Source: CAWEFA01 sp963808135 (GTDB lineage: Bacteria; Bacteroidota; Bacteroidia; Bacteroidales; DTGW01). Taken from it: a stretch of 64,000 nt of DNA. The notes beneath the pieces are model-generated. The model saw only the letters and a program-made list of their open reading frames with translations, ran no database searches and had not been told where the DNA came from. Positions 46,601 through 56,952 of the stretch are shown here, piece by piece. The stretch spans positions 1-64,000 of the forward strand of contig CAWEFA010000119.1 of assembly GCA_963808135.1 (NCBI GenBank). Reading direction: 5' to 3'. How positions within the stretch are numbered: the first letter of the stretch is position 1; each line of letters begins with the position of its first letter. A program made the position numbers and the translations under genes.

Positions 46601-49034
46601 TTGCACTAGCGCCTGCGTAGTTTAGGCCATTTGCCGTATCGGGTGAAAGGTAAATTGAATTATAAAGTATTTTCAGTGAACCTGGCGTTGTATCTGAATT
46701 AAATCCGTTAATAGAAATTCCTACCGGTGCATTGAAAACCATGTAAGAACCAAGTTGTGCGATCCGATAAATGAAATTATCAGATATAACCACATTAGGA
46801 TTTGGTACAGTGTCATTAAAAAAATATATACCAACTGTGGCAGGACCAGAAGGAGAGCCTTCAGGTATTGAAATGTCGTGTATACGGTTTTTATCAATTT
46901 TCGAGTTCTTTAGCCTGTTTGCCATAATCCCATAAGCAGGCATACTATATTGCGACCGGATATTCTGAATTTCATTTCCGGTTATTTCGAGGCTGTCCTG
47001 GTTCGTCAGGTTCAATCCAGCATTTGTTATTATTGAATCCGGGCTGGCGCTGCCAATAGCATTATTAATAATTTTATTTCCTTTTTCATAACCAATAAAA
47101 TAACCTTGCATATAAATGCCGTAATTCACCGATTTGATTTCATTGTTTTCAAACAAATTGTATTTGCAAATTTTATCGGGGCTGAGATCATCTTCAGTAT
47201 AAATGCCATAGGATGGATTAGGGCTACCTGTACTCGACGATATAATGCAATTTTCAACCGTGTTATGACTGCACCCGATAGTATCTGCAACAAAATGGAT
47301 AACCCGCACGCCATTGGAAATAATTTTCAGGTTCCTGGTATTTGTACCATTGTTTGACCCGTCAATTGTTAAATAATCTACATCAAGCAACCTGAGCGCA
47401 TCCGTTCCATTGGTGCTATCAATTTTTATTGTGGCATCTACGCCCGGCGCAGGTTCAATTGTAATAGTATTAACAGCTGAAGCGCCTGTCACCTGGTTAA
47501 GCAATAAAGACGGTTCGTGGTAATTTGCATCGGTAAGTTCAAAAACTACCGGGCCGGTGATGCCGCATGAACCTAATTTTGTAAAGGCGTTGGAAACATT
47601 TTCAAAATCTTTACCTTTTCCAACAGAATAAGTTCCACCTGCAAGAGGGCCTGCATTGAATTCTATTGCACCGATATCAGGAGGGTTATTCCTGGTAACA
47701 TCATTTAAATCTTTTGGCGCTTCCGATAGATAAACACCTTTGTTATTTAATGCACAATTTTGGGGTGTTAGGTCAAACGTATCTTTATATGCAGGATTAA
47801 CGCTGACTGAATTGGTATCATTGCCTGTAATTTGAGACCAATTGTACAGATTAGGAATATTACCTTCACTGTAATTACCAATATTTTGGCCGGTTGAATA
47901 AATATTGTTATAATTTGAGTAATGAACTACACCAGGGCCAGACAGAGAATATACATAACCTCCGCCAAAATTCGCAAGGTTATTATTTATAACATTGATA
48001 CTGTCTCCTCCCACATCAATTATTAAATCATATGAGTTTTTTGAGCCGTCGATCCTTACGCTGTTGTTGATTAAATCAACCCATGTATTATCATAAATGT
48101 AAAAGCCTTCATCGTCATTATTCGCTATATCGTTAATAATTATGGTATTGTTCGAAACTATGCATCTATTAGTGCTATCGACTTCAATATTACTCGACTC
48201 TAAATCTATTCCATATCCTCCGGTATTACATGAAATTTGATTTTTATCAATGGTTGCATGATTACAGTAGTATACACCAATAGCTGTGAGAGTGCCATCA
48301 ATGCTCACAATATTACATGCTATATTATTTTTACTTATAACAGGATCATTGTAATAATCTACATCAATTGCATAGTACACCTGGTTGGTAAAAATATTCC
48401 CTTGAATTATAATGCTATTTGAATTCGTTTCATTAACCTTGGAAAGGTTTATTCCATTGTAGCCGTTCATAAAATAATTGGAATAAAATGCGTTGGCATC
48501 CAATGAGCTTAAATCTAAGCTTGTATCCGTAACAAGATTATGCGTACCATTGGTTGGATTAAGGATACCGATTATCCGGTTATGCTGAAATGTATTATTT
48601 GAAGCAGCATTTTGTAGTTGGATAACATTTCCATTTATACTGTCGAGGGCTTGTATGGTCATGTATTCGAAAGTAATATAGCTGGCGCCATTAAGCAATA
48701 TAATATGATTTGGAAATGAATCGGGATTTGCTTTAAAGGCAAGTATAACTTTGGTGCTATCGCCCGTTGCACCTCTGAATATGATAGGAGTGTTTGCTGA
48801 AGCGCCGCTAATCGCAGGTATAGTAATTTGTTCGTTGTAAGTTCCCGGAGAAACGTTAAAAACAACTGTATCCGAAACACCTTGGCTTTCCAGGCTGTCT
48901 ATTGCAACAGTAAAAGACAAATAACCGGCTCCGCCAATGGTATAAGTTTTTGTAGAATAAATATTAATGGAAGATAATAAACCGAAAAGGATTATCGTTC
49001 CCCTTAAAAAATTAGTTTTATTTAAAGCTTTCAT
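40605..49034 (-). CDS. Giant T9SS-exported surface protein with parallel beta-helix and PKD domains
   Basis: A 2809-residue secreted protein. A signal peptide opens it (MKALNKTNFLRGTIILFGLL). About residues 30-1400 form right-handed beta-helix and choice-of-anchor segments full of N-N and GG turns. Immunoglobulin-like regions follow, then seven tandem units of about 46 residues starting SICQG (about 1560-1900). About eight PKD domains come next (WNWTFGDGTYS, YYWDFGDG, KWNFGDSAIS), and a C-terminal type IX sorting domain starts KVFPNPFGDRLSISYQLP and ends VVLKK. It is likely an adhesin or matrix/glycan-binding protein on the outer surface. The frame is intact through all 8430 bases. Confidence 0.88.
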   Translation of the reverse strand: MKALNKTNFLRGTIILFGLLSSINIYSTKTYTIGGAGYLSFTVAIDSLESQGVSDTVVFNVSPGTYNEQITIPAISGASANTPIIFRGATGDSTKVILAFKANPDSFPNHIILLNGASYITFEYMTIQALDSINGNVIQLQNAASNNTFQHNRIIGILNPTNGTHNLVTDTSLDLSSLDANAFYSNYFMNGYNGINLSKVNETNSNSIIIQGNIFTNQVYYAIDVDYYNDPVISKNNIACNIVSIDGTLTAIGVYYCNHATIDKNQISCNTGGYGIDLESSNIEVDSTNRCIVSNNTIIINDIANNDDEGFYIYDNTWVDLINNSVRIDGSKNSYDLIIDVGGDSINVINNNLANFGGGYVYSLSGPGVVHYSNYNNIYSTGQNIGNYSEGNIPNLYNWSQITGNDTNSVSVNPAYKDTFDLTPQNCALNNKGVYLSEAPKDLNDVTRNNPPDIGAIEFNAGPLAGGTYSVGKGKDFENVSNAFTKLGSCGITGPVVFELTDANYHEPSLLLNQVTGASAVNTITIEPAPGVDATIKIDSTNGTDALRLLDVDYLTIDGSNNGTNTRNLKIISNGVRVIHFVADTIGCSHNTVENCIISSSTGSPNPSYGIYTEDDLSPDKICKYNLFENNEIKSVNYGIYMQGYFIGYEKGNKIINNAIGSASPDSIITNAGLNLTNQDSLEITGNEIQNIRSQYSMPAYGIMANRLKNSKIDKNRIHDISIPEGSPSGPATVGIYFFNDTVPNPNVVISDNFIYRIAQLGSYMVFNAPVGISINGFNSDTTPGSLKILYNSIYLSPDTANGLNYAGASAIGVLINSTSTNFIDFRNNIIDNSLGLKSGSSAQGTTAGLCIYVTGSQSPFDTIDYNDYYVTGFDNNYIGAYINFGGDPPLPYLADWRSFTLQDAHSLNVNPYFISNTNLHIKPISVKINNAGTPLAEVTDDIDGDLRSATKPDIGADEFTGLPYLSRHITKDTTLQDTYILYDTIWIDSGVKVTIMPGTKIEFLGNYPLYVNGAILANGAKSDTILFTTIDTTGYISRSYYGWSIIYNHTPVANDSSKFSYCTFEYAGYLGGNYGGAFYINNFNKIKFNNSLFRFNNAYYGGAIYTDTANLTIINSTFSNNSAYIGGAIYQNINKVHYINNLFCNNEAGDGGAIYILSDDTSMLINNTIVNNYASYDYGMGVGGGLHLMGASYSQFYNNIIWGNYAYYDGNQIETGQPEFSPSFYYNDIEDSSNFGGTDDYDNYIANIAIDPAFVNPSGGYGLAYNGYQADWSLSKNSPCINKGKPDFTADSLGVKTDLAGNPRFSLDTVDMGAYEFQLPKITIKTQPVAKTVCEFALNTIFSVVADSANIKYQWQISKNGGTSFSDSANAINNTLIIDTSKFIMNGYQYRCILSKSMMIPDTTIPVALTVRPLPNVIATSNSPVCEGDTLYFSESGGDATSWNWSGPDGFISVAQDPSIPNISSANVGTYTVYVCDGFCNNVSSINVTVNPLPPVTISPAFAPACSNDQNYLLTGGTPSGGVYGNNPNISGNIFNAESAGPGIDTLSYTYTDGNGCSNIAYSPIVVNSVVTNSINATICQGQTYTLPGGAITGIADTYIDTLPSYKGCDSIITTVLTVTSVYYDTITVSICQGNNYNGHTTNGNYNDTLQSVAGCDSIITTILTVNPVYHDTITISICQGNSYNGHTTTGNYNDTLQSVAGCDSIVVSNLTVNPAYSRTDNVSICQGQSYKGHTAGDIYIEHLTMVNGCDSTITTNLTVNSVYHDTINISICQGNSYNGHTTTGNYNDTLQSVAGCDSIVVSNLTVNPAYSRTDNVSICQGQSYKGHTAGDIYIEHLAMANGCDSTVTTNLTVNPVFHDTINISICQGNSYNGHTTTGNYNDTLQSVAGCDSIVTTILTVNLLPIILVAPADTTINRGQSVTLVASGALNYLWSTGDISQSITVSPNNDTVISVLGTNIYGCSSPASDSIKVNELSCNANFSYIVDSMTVHFTDLSTAPTEWNWTFGDGTYSADTSPSHTYLKSGNYNTCLVILNDFTGCITNICKTIKVGVTNPNYIAAQFSYNIDGNTVIFTDSSSSNVTNWYWLFGDGSFSTQQNTSHLFTNPGTYNVCLKVFNKNKGTSAQECKNILVGIPVCNVVAGYTYILDTTSVRFSNTSSGTTLTYYWDFGDGIASSDTSPVHQYNKAGFYLVSLSVKDTTNQCIDYYAELLQIGQVNCKADFDYVVIDDTVKLTNTSTGNLANYYWSFDDGSFSNDQNPVHTFSSEGIHYVSLTVSDSGGMCSNYTNKKIQVGNVNCSAQFSYFIDTLTVSCKNEAIGAATEYYWYFGDGTLSSDVNPVHTFLYPGFYTIGLNTFNSQNWCMDYYQTTVLVGSEGIDCIADFIYQVDTSDNTVKFFDNSKGNITSYLWDFDDCDILNNCAFSSDTNPTYTYKKVGYYDVCLSVKNNKGVPNIACKWIDVNSDTKTNCLAKFNYTVNTSNNTVSFVSQSLGQPNKFKWNFGDSAISYSNDSAVHHYKKGGFYLVSMNISTPGGCTGNSYQVVNIKQPFGLYAMFGYDAKDYYNEKAGGYPVDFVGAGLGDQGKLRWSYGDGGTDSTSNTPTHYYDTAGFYYVCLTYSDTVTKQKSTACDTISTCQNDSVKPVAVCKDIIVTLNGGTATIKPQDVNNGSYDNCAIYDYYIDNSVFNSTGFKLVHLIVTDFSNHKDTCSSIVTVQTDIKEKDYYSSSLMKVFPNPFGDRLSISYQLPVTCNVEMTIFNLVGEPIVIVNTKNQQSGYYSQTYDVSMLESGSYIVQLKTSAGSIDRQVVLKK
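43320..44330 (-). repeat. Tandem array of about seven 138-bp units inside the giant gene
   Basis: Units of about 46 codons, each beginning SICQG(N/Q) and ending in LTVN, repeat seven times. Two types alternate: one has NYNDTLQSVAGCDSI, the other IYIEHL. The pair occurs twice nearly unchanged at DNA level, an A-B-A-B order with units 3 and 5 identical in protein. This indicates recent duplication of a block of about 276 bp. Confidence 0.85.
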
Positions 49035-49545
49035 GATTATAGGGTTTAATTATTTTCTCAAATTTTCATTTAGAATAGCCAATATGTAGTATTAAAAATT
49101 GTCTGCCTAAAAGAGATTTATTAATATACATCATATGTTAACCTTCCCGGAAATTTCAAAGCTATTTTTATATTACAAACTAATCCAGGAATAAAAAAAT
49201 TTAAAAACACCTTTATATATATGAAATTTTAAATTTATGAAAAAGAAATGTTTTAAACATGTTTTCTTTAAAAATTTTTGATGAAGTTTTTTTGTCTAAA
49301 AAACTAATGAGAGAAGTCAAATTTGTTGATCGTTTCAGCAAACCCTTTCGGAATTTTAAATTTGGAAAGGGTTGCCAACCAATTTAACCTCGCTAAAAAT
49401 AGTTTCAATTTCTTAAGCAAATTTTAAACTGAATATAATACCATTAAAAAATGTATTTAGTAAACTTATTTAGTTAAATACAAACATTTACTTTTACATT
49501 TAATTGTTTAATCCATTTTAATGACAAACAGAATCAGAAGAAAAA
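49035..49545. other. 511-bp divergent intergenic region
   Basis: This AT-rich spacer separates the divergent giant protein and mutA genes, so it should hold both promoters, though neither matches the consensus well. The one clear structure is a 9-bp perfect stem, AACCCTTTC (49341-49349) with GAAAGGGTT (49365-49373), with a 15-base loop. It has no T tract, so it may be an operator or old element. No ORF was found. Confidence 0.45.
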
Positions 49546-51390
49546 TTGTTTAACGAATTTCCGCCAGTTGACACCGAGCAATGGGAAAAAGTTATAAAAG
49601 ATGATTTGAAAGGGGCCGATTATGAAAAGAAACTAATCTGGAAAACCGATGAAGGAATCAGGGTAAGGCCATATTACCGTCTTGAAGATCTTGAAAAACT
49701 GGCCTACCTTAATATTAACCCCGGTGAATTTCCTTATGTCCGCGGCAACAAAACAAAAAACAATAATTGGGAAATACGGCAGGACATTAAAGTTGTTAAA
49801 ATAGAACAAGCCAATCACGAAGCTTTAGATGCTTTGAAAAATGGCGCAACTTCTATTGGTTTTATAACCGGGGACAAAATTAAGAAAGCAAGTGAGTTTT
49901 CTAAACTTATTAAAGGCATTGATATTGGTTGCATCAACTTCAATTTAACAGGCGATAATGCCTCTGAATTAATTAATTTCGTTATTGAAGAGGCCGAAAA
50001 AGCAACGTATGATAAAAGTATAATGGATGGTTGCCTTGAATTCGATCCTTTAGGTAAATTCAGTTTATCGGGCAATTGGATATCAGGTGAAGAGGCCGAT
50101 TTTGCTGCCGCAAAATTAATTATTAAAACAGCCAAAGCCAACATTCCTAAATACCGAGTAATAGCAGTCAATGGTTGTATGTTCCAGGAATCCGGTGCTT
50201 CAATAGTTCAAACGCTCGGTTATACGCTTGCTTTAGCAAACGAATATTTAGTCCGCCTCACCGATCTTGGATTAAGTATTGACGAAATCGCCCAACGGAT
50301 TCAGTTTAATTTCTCAACCGGCAGCAATTACTTCATGGAAATTTCTAAAATACGTTCATTCCGGCTTCTCTGGAGTAAACTCGTCGAAGCCTACAATCCA
50401 AAATCTGAAAATACCGCTAAAGCATACATCCATAGTACAACTTCCATGCAGAATATGTCTGTTTTAGATTCGCATGTAAATATGCTTCGCGCTGCTACCG
50501 AAAGTATGAGCGCCGTTATTGGAGGCGCCGATTCGATTTCTGTAAAACCTTTTGATAGTATATTCAAAAAGGATAATAGTTTTTCTAACCGCATTGCACG
50601 TAATATCCAGATTATATTAAAAGAAGAAGCTTATTTCGATCGTATTGTCGACCCGGCAGCCGGTTCGTACTACATAGAAAATCTTACCGATAGTATTGCA
50701 GCAGGAGCCTGGAAAATTTTTCTCGATGTTGAAAAAGAAGGAGGATATAGCAAATCGTTCATCAAAGGGACAATACAAAAAGAAATTGAAACGGCTGCTG
50801 CTAAACATTTAAACGATATAGCCACACGGCGTAAGGTATTACTTGGTGTTAACCAATATCCCGGGGTAAATGAAAAAATTTCGGATAATATAGATTTTAA
50901 TATTTTTGAAGAACCTCAAAAAATGGCCATTGCTCCTTTAGATAAACCTTTAAAGGCATTTCGGGGCGCGAAGGATTTTGAAAACCTGAGATTGGAAACC
51001 GAAAAAAGCGGCAAACGCCCTAAAGTATTTATGCTTACTATTGGAAACATGGCAATGCGCCTGGCGCGTTCACAATTTTCAGGTAATTTTTTTGCCTGCG
51101 CCGGGTTTGAAATTATAGACAACAATGGTTTCAAAACTGTTGACGAAGGCGTGAAAGCCGCTTTAGTCGCCAAAGCCGATATTGTTATCCTTTGCAGCAG
51201 CGATGAAGAATACGAAACGCTTGCTCTCCAGACTTTAGAAGTGCTCGATGGGAAAGCCATTTTTGTTGTGGCAGGTAATCCCCCCTGTCGGCCAGGTCTT
51301 GAAGCGAGAGGGATTACAAACTTTATTAGCATATATTCCAACGTTATTGAAACATTGGAATATTATCAGAAAAATTTAAAAATATATTAA
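49546..51390 (+). CDS. mutA: Methylmalonyl-CoA mutase small subunit
   Basis: A 614-residue small (beta) subunit of B12-dependent methylmalonyl-CoA mutase. It opens NEFPPVDTEQWEKVIKDDLKGADYEKKL, as in this subunit, and has the TIM-barrel pattern SGASIVQTLGYTLALANEYL near residue 220. Its C-terminal domain is a non-binding copy of the B12 domain, without the DxHxxG motif. The start is uncertain: the frame begins at a TTG (49546), while the nearest ATG (49521) is one frame off, which a single-base error near 49525 would reconcile. It lies 41 bases before mutB. Confidence 0.88.
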   Translation: MFNEFPPVDTEQWEKVIKDDLKGADYEKKLIWKTDEGIRVRPYYRLEDLEKLAYLNINPGEFPYVRGNKTKNNNWEIRQDIKVVKIEQANHEALDALKNGATSIGFITGDKIKKASEFSKLIKGIDIGCINFNLTGDNASELINFVIEEAEKATYDKSIMDGCLEFDPLGKFSLSGNWISGEEADFAAAKLIIKTAKANIPKYRVIAVNGCMFQESGASIVQTLGYTLALANEYLVRLTDLGLSIDEIAQRIQFNFSTGSNYFMEISKIRSFRLLWSKLVEAYNPKSENTAKAYIHSTTSMQNMSVLDSHVNMLRAATESMSAVIGGADSISVKPFDSIFKKDNSFSNRIARNIQIILKEEAYFDRIVDPAAGSYYIENLTDSIAAGAWKIFLDVEKEGGYSKSFIKGTIQKEIETAAAKHLNDIATRRKVLLGVNQYPGVNEKISDNIDFNIFEEPQKMAIAPLDKPLKAFRGAKDFENLRLETEKSGKRPKVFMLTIGNMAMRLARSQFSGNFFACAGFEIIDNNGFKTVDEGVKAALVAKADIVILCSSDEEYETLALQTLEVLDGKAIFVVAGNPPCRPGLEARGITNFISIYSNVIETLEYYQKNLKIY

Positions 51391-51416
51391 ACACAGAGGC
51401 TCTGTGTCTCTGTGTT
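51390..51416. repeat. Hairpin between mutA and mutB
   Basis: AACACAGAG (51390-51398) and CTCTGTGTT (51408-51416) form a perfect 9-bp stem with a 9-base loop. It overlaps the last base of the mutA stop codon. It could adjust the mutA-to-mutB expression ratio or be a small repeat. Confidence 0.55.
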
Positions 51417-51431
51417 CATAGTATAAATACC

Positions 51432-53560
51432 ATGAAACCAGATTTTAGTAAAATAGATTTCAGAGAAATTAAGCCATCGGGCAAAAAAATAAAAGTTGAA
51501 CCCACATGGCAAACAGCCGAACAGATTCCTGTAAAACCGATATATACGGCAGATGATTTATCGGGAATGGAGCATCTCAACTATGCCGCTGGTATCCCGC
51601 CTTTTTTGCGTGGGCCATACAGCACGATGTATATTTTAAAACCCTGGACAATCCGTCAATATGCAGGTTTTTCAACTGCCGAAGAAAGCAACGCCTTTTA
51701 CAGGCGAAACTTGGCATCAGGGCAAAAAGGGCTTTCCATAGCATTCGACCTTGCAACCCACAGGGGCTACGACAGCGACCATCCACGTGTTATCGGCGAT
51801 GTTGGCAAAGCCGGAGTAGCTATAGACAGCGTTGAAGATATGAAAATTCTTTTTGACCAGATACCGCTTGATAAAATGTCGGTTTCGATGACCATGAACG
51901 GCGCTGTGCTTCCTATAATGGCTTTTTATATTGTAGCCGCTATGGAGCAGGGAGCAAAACCTGAAGAGCTTAACGGCACAATCCAGAACGATATACTTAA
52001 AGAATTCATGGTTCGAAACACATATATTTATCCGCCCGATATGAGCATGCGCATCGTGGCAGATATTTTCAAATATACTTCAAAACAAATGCCTAGGTTC
52101 AACAGCATCAGCATTTCAGGTTACCACATGCAGGAAGCCGGGGCTACTGCCGATATTGAACTGGCTTATACGTTGGCTGACGGCTTGAATATCTGCGTAC
52201 CGGCATTAATGCCGGTATGAATATTGACGAATTTGCACCCCGGTTATCATTCTTTTGGGCAATAGGGATGAATCATTTTATGGAAATTGCCAAAATGCGT
52301 GCAGCACGTATTCTGTGGGCAAAAATTGTAAAACAATTCAATCCGAAAATCCAAAATCACTTGCTTTGCGTACACATTGTCAGACATCGGGCTGGAGTTT
52401 AACCGAGCAGGACCCGTTCAACAATGTGGCGCGAACATGTATGAAGCAATGGCTGCTGTCTTGGACATACGCAATCGATTGCACACAAACGCACTGGATG
52501 AAGCTATTGCCTTACCAACCGATTTCTCGGCACGGATTGCCCGCAATACACAAATTACCTACAGGAAGAAACAAATATTTGCCGGCGGTTGATCCATGGG
52601 CAGGTTCATATTATGTTGAGAGCATTAACCAACGAATTGGCACATAAAGCATGGACGTTGATAGAAGAAATTGAAGATTTAGGCGGAATGGCCAAAGCTA
52701 TTGAAACAGGTATCCCAAAAATGCGTATTGAAGAAGCTTCTGCCCGTAAACAGGCACGTATTGATACCGGCCGCGATATTATTGTAGGTGTAAATAAATA
52801 TCAGTTAAGAGTGAAGCTCCCATTGAAATTCTTGAAGTCGACAATACTGTTGTTCGTGAAATGCAGATAAAAAGATTAAAAAAAATAAAAGCAGTGAGAA
52901 ATGATGTGGAAGTAAAAAAAGCTCTCGATGCTATAACTGAAGTGCCCGGAGAAACAAAGGCAATTTACTCGAATTTTCTGTGGAGGCTGCAGAAAACGCG
53001 CTACCTTAGGCGAAATTTCCGAAGCCATCGAAAAAGTATCTGGCAGATACAAAGCTGTGATAAAAATAATATCGGGCATTTATAACGCTGAAAGTAAAGA
53101 CAACAGCGATTTTAAAGAAGCAAAAGAATTATGTGCCAGGTTTGCAAAACTTGAAGGCCGCCAGCCTCGGATTATGATTGCCAAAATGGGTCAGGACGGC
53201 CATGACAGGGGGGCTAAAGTTGTTGCAACAGGTTATGCCGATCTGGGTTTTGATGTAGATGTTGGCCCTTTATTCCAAACTCCTGCCGAAACTGCTAAAC
53301 AAGCTGTTGAAAACGATGTTCATGTTTTAGGCGTATCGTCGCTGGCAGCAGGTCATAAAACACTTGTTCCGCAGGTAATTGAAGAACTCAAAAAACTTAG
53401 CCGCGAAGATATTATGGTAATTGTTGGAGGCGTTATTCCCCCACAAGATTATGAATATTTATATAACACAGGTGTAGTAGCTATCTTTGGCCCGGGTATT
53501 TCGGTAGCAAAAGCTGGTAAGAAAATATTAGAAATATTGATCGAAACCTACAGCGAATAG
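51432..53560 (+). pseudogene. mutB: Methylmalonyl-CoA mutase large subunit, frame broken many times
   Basis: Large (alpha) subunit of about 710 residues, the B12-binding catalytic half that converts methylmalonyl-CoA and succinyl-CoA. The first 260 codons are intact (LRGPYSTMYILKPWTIRQYAGFSTAEESN, SVSMTMNGAVLP, GYHMQEAGATADIEL). From about 52187 to 53060 at least eight one-base shifts are needed, though conserved pieces remain readable in successive frames (FFWAIGMNHFMEIAKMRAAR, TNALDEAIALPTDFSARIAR, VDPWAGSYYVE). The C-terminal B12 domain (53057-53560) is whole, with MGQDGHDRGAKVVATG, including DGHDRG, and GVSSLAAGHKTL. Local poor sequence or true decay are both possible. Confidence 0.85.
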
Positions 53561-53573
53561 CTTCTACTCGTTA

Positions 53574-55024
53574 TCAATCTTCAATACTGAAATATTGAAT
53601 ATTATCCCTTAACCCGTCAGCTTCATTTTCCAGGTTTTTGGCATAATTCGACAACTTATCGGCAGTAAGGCTGTTTTGCTGAATTATTTCATTTAACTGG
53701 CTTATTGCCATATTAATTTGCACAGAACCTGTTTTTTGTTCAAAACTCGATGCTGCAATTTCTTTAATTAACTGGGAAGTTTTTTCAATTTCAGGAATTA
53801 GCTGGGCCATCATAGAATGTGCCCTCTCAGTTATTTTAACGCAATTATTTGCCAGTTCTATAATTTCGTCGGCAGCAGATTTATTCTTTCAGCCAAACGG
53901 CGCACTTCAGTAGCAACAACTGAAAATCCTTTTCCATGTTCGCCGGCCCTTGCAGCTTCAACAGCAGCATTAAGCGCCAATAAATTAGTCTGGAAGGCAA
54001 TATCGTTAACAATAGAAATTTTATGGGAAATTTGCCGTATAAATTGTAAACTTAATTCGGCTTCGGATGCAAGTTTTTTAATACCATCAACTGCTATTTC
54101 AGATATTTTCTCGGTTTTTAATGCATTATCTGAATTTTGTTCTATCCCTGAAGTCATTTGTTCCATCGATGATGAAACCTCTTCTGCCGATGTAGCTTGT
54201 TTATTTGCCCCATCTGCAACTTCAACAGACATGTTATTCATTTGGTTACTCGAATCGGCCACTTTTTTGGCGCTTTCCAATATTCCCCTGACTATTTCCC
54301 TCAGGTTTGAGCTAACGTCCATAATGGCATTCCATAGCAAACCGATTTCATCGGATGAGATGTCTACTGCTTCATATGTTTTTAGTTGGCCTTGTTTGAG
54401 CGCCTCGAGAACTAATAATAATTTGTGGATTTTTAAAGTAATAAAATTTTGGAACAGGTAAATAATAACTGCTGAAGAAAGGATTAAGCCTAACAAACTA
54501 CCGATAACAAACATAAAGATGATTGAAGCTTTTTGCTTTTTTACTTTGTCAGCCTTAGCGTTTATATATAAATGGCCTAAGAATTTACCGTCATCTAAAC
54601 GCAGGGGGGAAATACTTACAAAATTCCACGAGCCGTTTTTATACTCGCTTTTGAAAACAGGTTCAGCAATTTCTTTTGTAAATTCTTCATAATCTGAGAG
54701 CATTTTAAGTTCGCTAAGTGTTTTTCCCTTGTATTCAGGATTTAACGAGTAATAAACTTTTCCGTTTGCACCAATTATTATGCAATCAGATATGGTTTCA
54801 CCAACAATGTTTTCCATTGTTTCCCTGTTCTCTGCCGATTCGTAACGCAAAACGCCTTTCGACATCATATATCCGGGGCTCTTTATCTGTTTCTCAATTC
54901 TTTTTTCAATTTCTCCCGTAAATTTTTGCATATAATATATCCCCAACAAAGAAAGTACAACAATCTCCGTAAGTATAATCAGCGCGCCAATTTTATATGA
55001 AAGCTTATCGAAGTATTTATTCAT
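53574..55024 (-). pseudogene. Methyl-accepting chemotaxis protein with extracytoplasmic domain, one frameshift
   Basis: A transducer of about 482 residues. Membrane helices at about residues 11-32 and 168-192 enclose an extracytoplasmic region of about 135 residues resembling a small Cache-like sensor (SDCIIIGANGKVYYSLNPEYKG). A HAMP-like linker and the signalling tip AFQTNLLALNAAVEAARAGE follow. The frame breaks near 53881, where the TTT (AAA on the coding strand) needs one more base. The rest continues to 53574 and ends NIQYFSIED. It differs from the chemoreceptor at 2048-3439 in having a sensor domain. No che genes are nearby. Confidence 0.82.
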
Positions 55025-55309
55025 ATTGTTATATTTTTGATTTCAGATTTTTTCATGCAATATAAGTATTTTTTAAATTCAATAACAAATTTTCAATTAG
55101 AGCCGATTTTATAATTTTATCATATTTACGAATAATTTTATCTTTTTGTTATTATAACGGCATTATCCAATGCTTTATTAAAGATATGCCAAATATTTAA
55201 AACAATTAAAAAAACAGTAAAATTAATTACTTCAAATTTGGCATGTCGTTTTAATATTTCAGTATAATTTTTTAAAACTTATAATTTAATATGTCGTTTT
55301 TAATTAAAA

Positions 55310-56724
55310 CTATTTTCTTTTTAAATACTTCTCAATGCCTTTTATAGCCTCGTCAGCTGTCATTTTACCAGTCAAAATATGATTAATATAACTTCCATCG
55401 AAACTCATTTCAACATTTTCATTTTCTTTACCAAAAAAGTACACAGAATTGTAAAAAACATTTATTTTATGTTGGCCATATTTATGGTCCATCACATATT
55501 CATAATTTTCAAATTTATCCAGGCCGAAATTATAAGTGGTAAGATTGCCTTTTATACCGGTTGGGGATTTAGTATATCGTGCCCATTTTTCAGCAACATC
55601 CGGCTTGTTGATTGAAAGAAGGAACCTGATAGCCCTCTCACGATTTGGAGCTTTTTTTAATACTGCCCAGGGGACAAAATAGCCGCCAAAACAGATTGGG
55701 GAAGTTTTGTATGTGGGGAATTCAGTCGGCAACATGTTAATTAACTTTGAACTGTCCATGTTAAGCCAAATGTTGTACATCCATGATGCGTTGGAATAAA
55801 AAAGACATTTTCCTGTTAAAGGATAATTTTCTGTTTCAGTCCATGTTGTAGTTTCCCAATCAGGCGACATTGGTTTATATGCCGCTAAGAGTTCCAGTTC
55901 CCGCATAATTTTTTCCCATGCTTTAAGCTTTTTTTCGCTAAATTTTAAATCCATAATTTCATTATAATCGCCAATTTCTGAAAAGAAAAGCATAGAAACA
56001 ATGGTTTGGGAGGTTTTCCAGTTACTTGCGTCATAAATGCCAATAATAGAAGTATTATGACTTTTATTGTAATTATAAACTGCTTTTAGATAATTGGAAA
56101 AATCTTCCATAGTCATCCCAAATTGTTTTACTTCTATTCCAACTGTTTTTGCCACGGCTGTATTACACCATAATGGCCAGCTAAAGCCATCGATAAAAGG
56201 ACCGGGAATTATGCCGCCGTATAAATCTTTAAAAGAATCGGATAATAATTCTGGGCGCGTATTTTTTCTGAATTCGGGAATCTGGCTGAAGTCGACCAGG
56301 GTATTTTTTAGCCCACTCAGGATCATGAAGTGAATCGGCTACTCTTTTATATTCATTGTTTAATCGTATTATATCCCAATTGGGTTTGTCAATGAGAACA
56401 ATATTGGCGTTAAATTGAATTTCAACATTTAGTTTTTTACGATCAAAAGTAAATCTGTTCAGGATATTTCATGTTAACATTTACGTCCTGATTTGTGAAC
56501 TCAAATTCGTTTACCAATTCTTTTAAAAATTGTTCTTTTTTACCTTCACCAAACCAATGGCCTATTAAGTTTAACGGTTCGGCTTTTTCTTGTTGCAAAG
56601 TCTTTAATCCCTCAAGTTTATTGTTTGAATGACTGAAATTACAAGAAGAACAAAATAACAACAAACAAATAATTACTGAAAAGCAATTGCAATTGCGAAA
56701 CTTATTGAACATTGCATTAATCAA
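55310..56724 (-). pseudogene. Extracellular solute-binding lipoprotein (ABC type 1), two frameshifts
   Basis: A sugar-type ABC solute-binding protein of about 470 residues. It has a signal peptide with a possible lipoprotein Cys28 (LLFCSSCN) and an N-terminal lobe starting LNLIGHWFGEGKKEQFLKEL. The second lobe carries PGPFIDGFSWPLWCNTAVA and SPICFGGYFVPWAVLKKAPNRERA. Frame changes near 56457 and at the GGG of 56299-56301 break it, but the middle is readable (NWDIIRLNNEYKRVADSLHDPEW). No permease or ATPase gene is adjacent, which is unusual for this family. It could act as a sensor partner for the neighbouring chemoreceptor. Confidence 0.75.
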
Positions 56725-56952
56725 TTTAACTGTCTTAAAAGAAACGCTTAAAAGTATTAAATAATTACAAATCCTCAGATATTTAAGTATTTTTTTTTAC
56801 TAATGTTAATCTAATTTTTATAATTTGATATAAAACAATAAAAAATAAACCTTAAATTATTGATTATTTAGTGATATATTCAGAAAGGAAAGTTTTAATA
56901 AAAAATGTATTCAGTATCTGATTTTTCTGGAAGAATTTATAAACTTGAGTAA

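Noticed and set aside
40605..49034. Many small plus-strand open frames inside the giant gene
   Set aside because: They are antisense shadows of a continuous, domain-rich coding frame.
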